A stretch of 64,000 bases of DNA from Sisyra terminalis. Taxonomy: Eukaryota > Arthropoda > Insecta > Neuroptera > Sisyridae. Below are positions 12,673-23,985 of the stretch, in pieces; position 1 is the first letter of the stretch, and each line of letters starts with the position of its first letter. Under the pieces are notes generated by a model, which had not been told where the DNA came from, searched no databases, and worked only from the letters and a program-made list of their open reading frames with translations. Where the stretch lies: assembly GCA_958496175.1 (NCBI GenBank), contig OY292279.1, forward strand, positions 20,708,001-20,772,000, given 5' to 3'. The position numbers and the translations under genes were made by a program.

Positions 12673-12807
12673 CTGATTTGTTCCATTTAAATTGAACGTA
12701 GACATTTCGAATGGTTCGGCGTTAATGATATAACTCCACGGAGGAGTTGAGGAGCTCCATAACGCCAACCCGTCATCATCAGCGTCTATTACAAAATCAG
12801 AATCCAT
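12673..12807 (-). CDS. candidate protein-coding exon, 45 codons, unknown gene
   Basis: On the minus strand the exon is preceded by TTTGTTTTAG and followed by CAG/GTAAGT, both close to the splice consensus. Its 135 bases are open throughout in one frame, beginning MDSDFVIDADDDGLALWSSS and ending FEMSTFNLNGTNQ; the first base after the acceptor is an ATG, which may be the start codon or an internal Met. Features: an acidic cluster DADDD at residues 8-12, Trp at 17 and 24, a PPW motif, and an N-glycosylation sequon NGT at 41-43. It is less A+T-rich than its surroundings. The composition would suit an extracellular N-terminus, for example of a receptor, but that is inference; I do not recognise the protein. 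Both ends are in phase 0. Partner exons were not found. Confidence 0.65.
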
Positions 12808-13159
12808 CTAAAACAAATTTGAGAAATAAATTATTTTCTTGTATTAATTTTGTCATAATATTACTTTAGAATTGTCATATACTACTGTTATATTATTTTA
12901 ATTCAAATGTGTAATCAAAAAAAAAATTGCTGTAAAAACGTGTTTTGCTTGGGGAACGGTTTATGAAAAAATAAAAAAAAATTAATAAGAAATTAAAATC
13001 CTGAAAAACGAAAAAAAAACATATTTTAGAATCCAAGCTCTCGAACAAAAAAAAAATAAACAAAATAATTAATACAGAGTTGACGCAAAACTATCAAACA
13101 TACAAATTATTTAAAGTCTGGTATGATAACTACTGAACATTAGCTTACAATAGCGTTTG

Positions 13160-13192
13160 ATTAATGATGATGATGATGTTTGATGATGTTTG
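13160..13192. repeat. short GAT/TGATGATGT microsatellite
   Basis: Imperfect TGATGA units immediately left of the TGACGTCA repeat. Confidence 0.6.
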
Positions 13193-13234
13193 GCAGAAAA
13201 AAAAATCCTGAAGAATTGTGCTTACAGGTCGTCT

Positions 13235-13660
13235 GTGACGTCACAGTACACATCTGTACGCGTATTAAACCCGAAAGCTAAAGAAACCATTGAGTAGTTA
13301 CCATAGAAACAGTTATAATTTACCCGTTTTTTTTATTTTTCATGACTTTTCTCCATCTAAAAGATGTTTATATGCAAAAAAAAATACTCTCTATTATTTC
13401 CTTAGGATTAGAGGTTGTGTAGATTTTAAATAGTTTACATTTCTTTAGCTTTCGGTTTTAATACGCCTACTGATGTAATCGTGACGTCACAGAAGACCCA
13501 TAAGGAGTGGTTACCATAGAAACAGTAATAATTAACGCATTTTTTTTATTTTTCATAATTTTCGCCTTTGAAAACATGCTTAATTCTAAAAAAAATTTCT
13601 CTATTATTTCCTTAGGATTAGAGGTTGTTTAGATTGTAAATGGTTTACATCATTAACATC
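13235..13660. repeat. compound repeat with TGACGTCA palindromes
   Basis: Two 48-49-bp arms in inverted orientation (13235-13283 and 13443-13490) both carry GTGACGTCAC at the outer end and CGAAAGCTAAAG at the inner end. In addition, the block after each GTGACGTCAC is repeated directly: 13284-13440 and 13491-13660 share GTTACCATAGAAACAG, TTTTTTTATTTTTCAT and TCCTTAGGATTAGAGGTTGT. A diverged copy lies at 17087-17320. No ORF is present. TGACGTCA is the CRE/AP-1-type palindrome, but any regulatory role is speculation; a dispersed non-autonomous element is more likely. Confidence 0.75.
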
Positions 13661-16600
13661 ATGTATAAGCGACTAAAACAACCTTTCTCTTTGTGGCTAA
13701 GTTTATTTGTCTCTGGAAATCATCTATAGGATTTTGGAGACTCAATTTGTGACGTCATTTAATATCCTGGCCAACAGAAGACCGTTTTATGCAGTTTGAA
13801 TTTTACGATCTTTTTTCATTTTTAAATACATATTTCTAAAATTTTTTGAAAAAGAGTTAAAAATTAACAGTTCCGTTATGTTTTCATATTGGCTTAGAAT
13901 ATTTTCAAAACATTTAATGTTAATTTAAGATCAAATGCACTAGGTGCACATGGCCTAGGTACAACACTAGGTGCAATATTATGTGTTATAGTTAATTACA
14001 GTATAGTTTATTAATTTATTATAATAACGTCTTATCAAATGTTTTGATAAATTTGACTAAATTCGTTAAACTCTTAATCGAGCTTTCTGTAATGAAAACA
14101 TAATTTCTGATTTTTGAAATCAAAAATTTTCCTCAATTTTCCAGTTACTGGACAAAATATGTAATATCTGGTTTTTGCTGTCGAGGTACTTGAAATAATT
14201 TCAAAGAGTTGATATAAGACTCAATAGAAGATTACTAGATAATTTTTTTTGAAGTCAGAAAAATCATGAGATATGAAATTTAAGTTTCGAACCCGCCTTA
14301 TTGTACAAATCCATTTAAATTAACTTAGAATGGTATTCATTTATAAGAATCGTAAAATGAATTACCGAAAGAAAAAGCAATTGAAATAAGTGCTTCTGAT
14401 TTATTTCTGAAGGAAATATTGAAAACATCAAGTACTTCCTTGTATAAAAATTCGAACACTTAAACACAATTGGAGGAAGGATAATATTTGTCAGGAAATT
14501 TAAGTGATTAATGAGTTCACTTTATATGCATTAATGAAAAATATTGGAGAAAGAGTTTTTCGTTTTGAAGGGGAAACAAGGGTTGTTCAAGAGATAATGT
14601 CATCAATTAAGAAAATGTCATTAATTTTCCGATCATGAAAATTTAAAATATATACTTTGAATATGACAGAACCACAAGTTTGATAGGAAATTTAATTTGA
14701 CAATATATTTTCAGTTTTCTTAAGGCACAATTAATGAATATTTTTGTAAAACTTTATAGTTTAATTTGCAAGTGTTTTTGAATCTATCGAAAAGAAGGGT
14801 GAAGCACAAAGTAATATTTTGGTATTACTAATTTATTCTATAAATTAATAAGAAAAAAAATCATTTTGGTTAAAGCTACGTGGTTTAGCTTTTACTACAA
14901 AGAGAATTTTAGATATAAAATTTCCTTAATTAATTAACAAAAGTAAGATATTCATTATCGCCTTACGCTTCCTATTATGTAGGTATAATAAAGCCTATTA
15001 TTGGGATTTTTCGAATCCAGCACATATTCTGATTACCTAATTTATTTCAATGTTCTTTTGTTCTCATAAATCTTAATTCAATCTAAAATTACATTTCTGG
15101 TTTAATTTTTTGGGAACTTCTTGGGTTTTAGCAAATAGTACTTCCGAGGTTAAGTCGATTTAATTAATTTTGAACGTTATCTTTATATTCCTTAGCACCT
15201 GATGAATATGTTTTTTACTTTTTTATTTCGGTTTTTGCTTTTCAGTTCATTTCTAATGAAAACGTGTTAGATTTTTTTTTCCTTGAGATTTATTGAACTT
15301 AAAGTAAAATCAATATCCTTAGATTTTTTTTTATCGAATATCTAAAGTCTGCTTTTTTGATGAAAGGGCATTTTATCAAAGAAAAAAAACCGTTACTGAA
15401 TTAACACATTGTTTAGGAAATTTTTTATAAGAAAATGCAATTAATGGAAACAATATTTCAATATAGAGACCTCAATGTATATAGCAGAGACATCTATTTT
15501 CAGCAAAAAAAGATGTCATGTAACTTAAAATTATAACCTTAGTTTGCAATGCTTTTAATTCAACACTACTAAGAGGTCCACTCCAATTTACTCAAAACCA
15601 AGTTAAACAAAACTTCAAAGTTCTCTAACGCCAAATAGTTGCAGCTTAACAGAAATTTTAAAGATCAACCCTCTTAATTTCGCTATCTTTTAGCACAAAG
15701 TTTGTATGCAAGTTGTAAAGTTAGTTGCAGACATATAATTTCAAACTTCCGTATCTAAATCAAAACTTTAACAGAGTTGGAAATATGTTGTTAAACGGTG
15801 TAAAATAAGCGTGTTAATTGATGGGAACTTTGGAATTCTAAAAACCTGATTCTTGATGAAATCAACTTGCACAATTTGTGATATAACTTTTTCTCCAACT
15901 TTGTAATTTATAACAAAATTTATAAAGCATTTTCACGAGTTTGGCATTAATTTTGTAGTTGTCTGACAATTGTTGGCTTCATTTGAGCTTTATTCAATTG
16001 CATGTTCTGTGTTTTACAGCCATTAGTGTCTATTTATCAATTTGAATTTAGAATTCAATTGTAATTTACAATTGTGTCTGGTTTGTGGTAAATAAATATA
16101 CTATTTGTAATTATTTAGGGTTTAAAGCTAACGAAAACGATATTTCTTTTTCATTTGAAATAGGTTTTGAATAGTAGCTGATTGACGTCTCAGTGATTTT
16201 CCGTCATAACTATGCATGTATAATAAGCAGCTCCAAAAAATTGACTAAATATATCAAACATATATTTTTTAAATATATCAAACATATAATTGAAGGCGAC
16301 AAAAAAAGGCATTGTTAAATTTGTTGGCCTTTATATTGATATTGAAGGTTCAATCGTCGCAATTTTGGATTTTTCAATCCAATGCTCATTTTTTTTTCAA
16401 AATTTTTAAATCATCATACAGAAAGAATTAAAAAAATGTATTCGTAAAGAAAATTAAATGTTCTAAAAATAATATCTGAATATTAATTTTTGTTAGGCCT
16501 ACCGTTTCCTTATAATCGTGCCCTGAAAATTTATCTGTTTTCATAACTTTATTTTATTAACTTCGGAATTTTGTATCTTATAATCGAATTTATATATTGA

Positions 16601-17086
16601 GAGGAAAATTTTTGTTAATCCGTAGAAAAAAATAAATCTTCAACAAAAAAAAAAACTATTTTTTTCATGAAAAAAATATTTTTCTCAAAGTAATTGAAGG
16701 CTTAAGTGGAAGTTAAAATTAAATAGTAAAAAAAGCAAAGTTTTAAAAATTAATGACTGCCAATTTTAGAGTTATAAATGTATCAATATAATTTGTACTA
16801 AAGTATTTATGTATGTCGACAAGACAAAGAACAAACTGTGTAAACACATACGTGGGAGTGAAAAACAATCATTGTCTCAAACTTGTACTAATCAATTGTT
16901 ATTATGGTTTCAACTGTCATTTTGATTGCAATCAATAGACCATAGGTACATTTTTTTATTTTTCAAATCGATGAAGGACATTATAAATACGAGGTGAAAC
17001 ATTTATTTTTATGACATATAAAAAACCTTTAAATTTTAATGTGAAAATAAGAGTTCGAAGACGATAATTTTGTTAATGGGTCTGCT
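13661..17086. other. A+T-rich DNA, no gene seen
   Basis: A further TGACGTCA occurs at 13751, just beyond the compound repeat. Short direct duplications occur (AATATATCAAACATATA twice near 16245-16290). No coding signal. Confidence 0.45.
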
Positions 17087-17320
17087 GTGACGTCACAGTA
17101 CATATCAGTACACGTATCAACACGTGTTGACACAGAAATCTTTAATAAGTCAATTTTGCCGTTCCCATGGAAATAGTATTAATTTTCACAACTTTTGGCA
17201 TTATTTTCAATTTTTCACCATGGAAAGCATGTTTATATCCTAAAAATTACTATCAATTTTTTCCTTAGATGATTTTCTTATTTATCCATTTTGCTTTCCT
17301 TGAATGATTTAAATCATTAA
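17087..17320 (+). repeat. second locus of the TGACGTCA repeat
   Basis: Begins GTGACGTCACAGTACATATC and continues with CATGGAAATAGTATTAATTT and a TTTTTTCCTTAGATGAT block. It matches the order of motifs in 13235-13440 but is more diverged. Confidence 0.6.
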
Positions 17321-20300
17321 CATATTGTTAACACGCTTTAAATAACATTTCCCTTTGAGTTGAAGTACATTTGTGAAAGGATAACGTCCGTGGAATAGGA
17401 GGAGCAAAAGCAGCTTGTTTAGGCATCATTAATTAAACCATTTTTTTTTTCATTTTCAAATGAAAACTTCTTAAGTTATATCAAGTTAATTAAAAATAAA
17501 CAGCGACATTTTGTTTGGTTATAAGTAAAATACATTCTTTAATTCTTTTTAATTATTATTGGCCTATTTTTAACAATTGTCAAATGTGTCAGTGTTGGGT
17601 TGAAAATATTTCACGAAAAGTTACTTGCTAACTATACCAATGTTACGCTGTGATTATTTCACGGAAAGTTACTAGTATTTTAGGAAAATTTAATGATTTA
17701 ATAATAAAAAAAAAACGTTTTTAATGACTACTGAACTAAGAGGAATGAACAAAGCTTGTAAGTGAATTAAACTGCTAAGCAAGGTTGAATTTAAATGAAT
17801 CTTTCATTTCGAATATTTTTTTATGATTTTATGAACAAAATGAAAAATATCATTGCCAAAAAACATATTTAATCGAATAAAAAAATTGCTGTCAGTAAAA
17901 ATTAAAAATTTTATTATAATTTTAAATTTATTATTGTATAACTTTGAGAGAAGTTAACTTATTAAGAAGTGCTAAGAATCCTTTTTTGTAGAATATTTAA
18001 TTTAATGAAAGTAACAAATTTCGTTTGGATTGTTAATTAGCTACGAAATTTAAAAATCAAGTCGTAAAGACAGATCAATATTCAAGACTCGGCTAGGACG
18101 AAACGGATGAAGTGAAAAAAAATGTTATCCTGATATTTTTTGTAGAGCATTTTGGGTCCTTTTATAATATATGCTTTTTGAGTGTTTGAGTGAGATAGCT
18201 GAAAAGTTTTGTGAACAAATGTTGTTTAAATAGAAAAATCAAAAATTGCGATGACAAACCTCTTAATATCAATAAAAAGGGCTCAAAATTTCACCATGTT
18301 TCTTTTTATATAATTCAGAATAATATTTTTGATATATCTTAAGAAAAAGTCGATATTTTGGTTTAGTCTATTGTAAAATAATTTTGAAAATTCATTTAAT
18401 GACGAAAAAAATTGATAAATAAGTGAAGTGTCTACAGATTGTATATGAATTGAATTAAGAAGACTTTCATAAAACTTATCCTTATAAGAAACTTACCCTT
18501 AACCACATAAAGCTTATAAATTTTGAGTTTGTTTTATTTCATACCATATCCTTTGAAATTACGTCACAATATTTTAATTTGCTCGAGGTTACTAACAAGA
18601 AAACGCGCAAACAAAGAGAAAGATTTAATGAGCGGATTATAAATAGATATAATTGTATTAACAATATATTATACAAAAGTAGAAAACGTAACACATATTT
18701 TTAGCGAAATACGTTAGTTTGATGAACTCATAATTGTGTTTCGTTAAATATGAATAATGGTTAATGATTTCCTTTGCTTGCTAATATTTTTTGGCGAAAG
18801 TAAATCATAAAGCTTCCGCTTTTTGAATATCCGTTTTACGCACTCTACGCTTTGAAGTAAAGGAAACATTTTATGATTAAAAAAGATATTCAAAATGTGT
18901 ATTTAAGTTTAACAGTTTGGTATTTCCTCACAATGTACTTTCTTCCCGTTCTTCTCAAATATTAATTGCCACTATCAAAAAGAAAAACATGGGGTTTGAT
19001 TTTTTTAAATTCGTTTTTAAAGATAAGCATATTAAGAATTGAGTCTTTAAGTAGGAAAGTTAAAATTTTGGAAAGTTTTTAACGCAGAAATGCGTTCATC
19101 CTAGGATCTTCAATTGTGTTAATCTGATTCTTCTTTTTAATAAATAAATAACAAGATTAACGGGGATATGGGGTTAAATTTAGGGAAACAACCATTCTAA
19201 ATCAATCATAGCATAAAAATTCAAAATATGTCAATCTCGTATGTATAACATATTTCATAGCCAGAAAAAATATTTGTTATCATATTTTTAATATCATTAT
19301 AGCATATTAATATTGAAATGTGTGTAATGTTATAAAATTCATAATATCAAATATCTTCATTAGTAATAATTGAATTTTCATTTAGGTATTAAAACCGGGA
19401 CAAATTTAAATATACTTGTACTGTGGCATTATCCACGAATCTATTTCCCGGAATCGTTTATTTATGAAAAATTAAAATTCCAAAATGATTTCGAACTTGA
19501 AATAAACCAAATTTCATCTAACTCAATAATAATTGATTGTAATTATAATTCAAATTCAATTTCCAATCAAATCATAATAATTGGTTGCTGAAATACAAAT
19601 TGATAGATATCAATTTTTTACTACGAAATTCAAACTAAAAAAACGACCTGTTGCATGATGAAATGATTTTCATTAACTGCTACGATAAAATAAAAACACT
19701 AAAATCCTTCGAAAACTGTAAAAAAAATCATATACATAATTGAGCCTATGATGAATTATCGTTTATGTTGGTAAATTATGAAGACTGATTTATGGAATCG
19801 AAAGCATATGGTGACTTGACACAGACTATAATTTTTTTCTGATAAAAGTTGAAATTGAAGTTTAAAAAAAATATAAATTAAATGCGCATTCCGCTTTATT
19901 TATTCATGTTTTTAGGGAAGAATGCGTTGAAATTGATAAAAAATTATGAAAAATATGTATTTGTGATTCGTAATGATTTATTGTTTGCATGTTCAACGAA
20001 CGAACACGCCTTTTTCTAATTTTAATATCTACGCGTTTTGTTTTAATGTTTTTTTTTCTTGAAAATTCAACTTTTTTAGAGCCAACAATATTCTTTTTGT
20101 AATCTAAAAAATATGAAAAGTGAATGAAACAATGCAACTTGACACGTTTATATTTTAATGTATCAAAACGGTTTATAATAAATTGGATTTAAAACGTTAA
20201 AAAATATACTTATGTTTCTTTCATTTTCTTGACAAAAAAAAGGGTGGCTATAAATAAAAAGAAGACAGTTGATTATTTTTATTTCAATCATTTTACATGC

Positions 20301-20934
20301 TTTATTCGTGCCAATGTTTTAAAAAAAATATTTTACCTGAATTAAAGAACTAAAATCAAATTGTTTTTTTACTCAATACTTTTGATACATTTTTGATAAA
20401 CAAGTAACATTTTCAGTGATCATCAAGTTATGTTGGATCTTTCTGCGACTACAATATGAAGATTTATGACTTGATGTTACCTGAGGAAAATCTCTTGACA
20501 ATCGAAATACGTATCAGAAGGAGTATAGGATTATATTTCAACAAAACTGTCTAGATATTGGTTCATTATTTGTGTTGCATAGTTATCTTCTGATAAGTTT
20601 AATTGCATTTTATCTGCACTGCTATAAATTGTGGTGTATTTAGAAAATCTTTCTTTTATTTTCAATTATTTTTTTTTAATTATTTAAAGTCGCTTCAACT
20701 TTTTCAGGTTATTAGCGACTATAGGGTACAGTATCAAACTATACCCATTACAATACATAGAACATATACATTTAGAGCTGTAAATCTATAATTAATAACT
20801 TAAGTAGTTCTTATGCTAATAATAATGTATGTATATGATAATAATAGTTATATAAATAGAATTGAAGCAACAATAGTGCAACAAAAGCAATATAGTAAGA
20901 GCAATGATAACTTTAACAGTAGATATTCTAAATA
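17321..20934. other. A+T-rich DNA, no firm gene
   Basis: A phrase near 20475-20515 (ACCTGAGGAAAATCTCTTGA, then CGAAATACGTATCAG) resembles the GAAG-cgaaac-type ends of arthropod dispersed repeats, but no inverted partner was found. A 73-codon frame at 19370-19591 follows ATTTTCATTTAG, but it is Asn/Ile-rich and palindromic at its end. Confidence 0.4.
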
Positions 20935-21135
20935 AAGTAGTCGATAATTTTAATAATAATAAAAATTATAATAACAATACGAATAATATTAATAATAACA
21001 ATAAAATAATAATAATAATAAATAAAGTAATAAAAATAATAAAAATAATAAAAATAATAAAAATAATAAAAATAATAAAAATAATAATAATAATAAATAA
21101 AAATAATAATAATATAAATATTTATAATAATAATA
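20935..21135. repeat. AAT / AAAATAATA microsatellite
   Basis: Runs of AAT give way at about 21030-21085 to a regular 9-base unit AAAATAATA, repeated about six times. The N/I/K-only frame reading through it is an artefact of the repeat. Confidence 0.9.
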
Positions 21136-23652
21136 ACATAATTGAAGTAATAACGAATTGACTTATTGGAGTTGCATATTTACCTAGACTGAAGAAAAAC
21201 GTCTTAACTATTGAATAACCTAAATCCTAACAGAACAAGCTAGTAATGTAGTCGTTAGTATTTTATAATTTCCCACCATTGTAATTTTAAATTAACAATA
21301 ATTTCACCAAAAAGCAATTAAAAAAGTTCTGCAAAATGAATTTGAAAAAAAAAAATTGGAATTTGAAAAATAAAGTATAATAATTTTAAGCGATTTAGAA
21401 AAATAGTCTTGAATAATTTAAGAATTTCATCAGTTGGAGTAATATTTTTTATTATTGCATACAAATTGTGTTTTCACTTTTGAAATGTTCGTTGTTCATA
21501 AATAATTTTCCTTTTCTTTTTTTTTGAGATATTTGCAATTTTCTATGTTTTAATCTGCCCTACTTCCCCCAATATATCCGTTACATGCTGTAAAATATGT
21601 AACCTAGGGGACCCGAAACTTATCGTTCACCATAAAACTAAAACACAAAATTTGAAACAAGTTTTAATTTTAAATCAATTATATGAAACAAATATATAAC
21701 AAATCATTAACCTGTTGGTAACTAGTGGGCAAATTTTTAATGCCAAATAAGCAAAATACAATTGAACACTTTGAAAAATATAAGAAAATCACATTTTGAT
21801 TAACATTGAAATTTTAAATTTTTTTAAACCATGAGAAGAAAATTCATTTGAGAAAATAGTGAAAAAAATATATTCGAGAAATTGAATGTGGAGAAATCAC
21901 TCAGAACGGAAAATTACTTATAACCAATTTTCTTTTCCATGAAACTAATGCAAAGCATAAGGCATACTGCCCTTTTTCGGTTGATTGGGTTAATATTCGT
22001 AGTGTGCAGTTAAGAGGCCTATTGAACGATTCGAAAAACGAACAAAATGTCTGAGAAATATTTTAAAAATCTCACAATTTTTTCAAATTTTAAAATCATT
22101 TTTTGCAATATAATAGAATTTAGATAAATAAAAGAGACAATGAGTTGTTAAATAAAATAAACGAAAAGCTTTAAAGAATAATGAATAGAAACAGTATGGA
22201 GTTCATTTATTTTTCTTGAAAATAAAAGCACAGATAAATCCAGACCGACATTTTACAAAGCGTATTTTCTTATGCAAGAGAGCATCAAGCCATTTTAATT
22301 TCAATTAATTCAATTCTCTAAGAGCATTAGACGTTTTAAAAAACCTTAAATCAAGAGAAACATAATTCTAATATTATCAGTTTAAATTCAAGACAATTCC
22401 CGCTTTCATTACGCATGAATATTAATAAAACAGAGAAAATTGAAAATTGAAAATTGAAAACTAAAATTAGATTTTCCTTACTAAATGATTACAAAGAAAA
22501 TTCGTTGGAATGGAAAAGCCGCTAAATCTTCTTGCTTAATTCTATTTTGCAATCTTTATCTAAAGGATCTCTAATGATTTTTTTGTCTAGGAATTACATC
22601 AACTTAATCCTTTTCTGATTTACGTTTATTGAAATTACTCGTCGGTGCTTTAAAACTTTCAAGTACGCATTTTACAGTGAATTTCATGCAATTTCAAACA
22701 ATGCAAAAAATTAGAATCCGTTTAGTAATAAAAGTCAGGCATGTCATAAAACGAAGCGTGAAATTGATTTTAAATTGTAGCAATATTGAAATGTTTTTCG
22801 TGAGTGAATTTATATATCGTTTACAGTGGTATCAGACTGGGCAAAAGTCTTCAACGGGTTGCCATCAAAATATAATCGATGACAATTCCATATATCTAAG
22901 AAATACCTCTGTTATAGATGGAATGAAATGCAAGAAATAAAATTCAAATGTATTGTGTGAATAATGGTAATCCGTTGAAGTTAAGTTATTGTAAATGTTC
23001 TTAATTTTTAAAACTCAACAGCAAAAACGATTCTATTTTTTAGCATTTAGTTAATCTCGCCTTGAAAATTACCAAATCAGACGAGCGTTATAAAATATCT
23101 AATGTAATACCAAGTGTTAGAGCCCGATTTAGTATAGTGGAAAAAGAAATCCATTATTTTTTTGGTAGATATGTGTAGTGATCGATATTTTGAAAAAATT
23201 TCAAATAATTTCAGATAAAATTTTTGCAATATTTTGTTTTGTTCATTCAGTTGTGAGTTACAGGATGTTAAAAATGGCATTAAAAGTCAACAAAGAGAAA
23301 ATTCAGTTTATTTTACAGTTTTTCTTAGATAAAGACGAAAATGAAAGTTAGACAGCTTAAATTATGAACAGTGTTTATGATCTCGACATTGTAATAGCTA
23401 ATTACTAACAATCGGATTGAATGCACTACCAAAATGCTAAAATATGTTTGCAAGTATGCATTAAAAATGGGTAAAATATGCACAATCTAAAAACGATTTA
23501 TTATTAGAATTAACGTTTATTTTCACATTATATTTATCTTTATATATAATTCTTTTGTACGTGTAGTTGTCACTGAACTCCTCCTTAGCCGCTGGATTTA
23601 TTCTGCTGACATTTTCTGTGTGTATTTGAATGAAATCCAGGATCGTTTAGAT
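21136..23652. other. A+T-rich DNA, no firm gene
   Basis: A 103-codon plus-strand frame at 22629-22940 begins at TTG, has no recognisable motif and is treated as chance. Three tandem TGAAAAT units occur at 22438-22460. Confidence 0.4.
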
Positions 23653-23919
23653 TCACAATTGGACTATATAGATAAAAAAGTGAAAAGCAGAAAATGATAT
23701 TTCGATGACAACTGACGTTACTGGACGGAACTTGAAATTTGGTAAAATTTTCAGAGATATCTTCAGGATATTTTCAGGTATAGTTTGTTCGGTGCCATTG
23801 ATAAATGCCTCAATTTTCTTTATTCTTTCAAACCCGAAGTATTTATACCAAACTCCATTTAATTTCCAACAAATTCTTTGCGCTGTTAAACATGGAAGGA
23901 CGCTACTATGATCAATCAT
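23653..23919 (-). pseudogene. coding-like fragment, 88 codons, unidentified
   Basis: The minus-strand frame starts MIDHSSVLPCLTAQRICWKL and includes GVWYKYFGFERIKKIEAFIN, a GTEQTIPENILKISLKILPN segment and FKFRPVTSVVIEISF. Amino-acid use is balanced and not just the N/I/K/F/Y expected of random A+T-rich frames. Upstream on the same strand (about 23920-23985) another frame reads ETHFSCIPNTVEKLKPFLRT, and SIEVLEK leads into the start, suggesting one longer ORF broken by frameshifts. It reads like part of a transposon-encoded or multicopy protein, but I cannot name the family. The 68-codon plus-strand frame over it is taken as the shadow. Confidence 0.4.
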
Positions 23920-23985
23920 TTTCTCTAATACTTCTATGGACTTGTCCTCAGAAATGGTTTTAGTTTCTCAACTGTATTCGGTATA

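Noticed and set aside
20904..21161. 85-codon N/I/K frame
   Set aside because: Translation of a microsatellite.
22629..22940. 103-codon plus-strand frame
   Set aside because: Non-ATG start, no recognisable domain, ordinary background composition.
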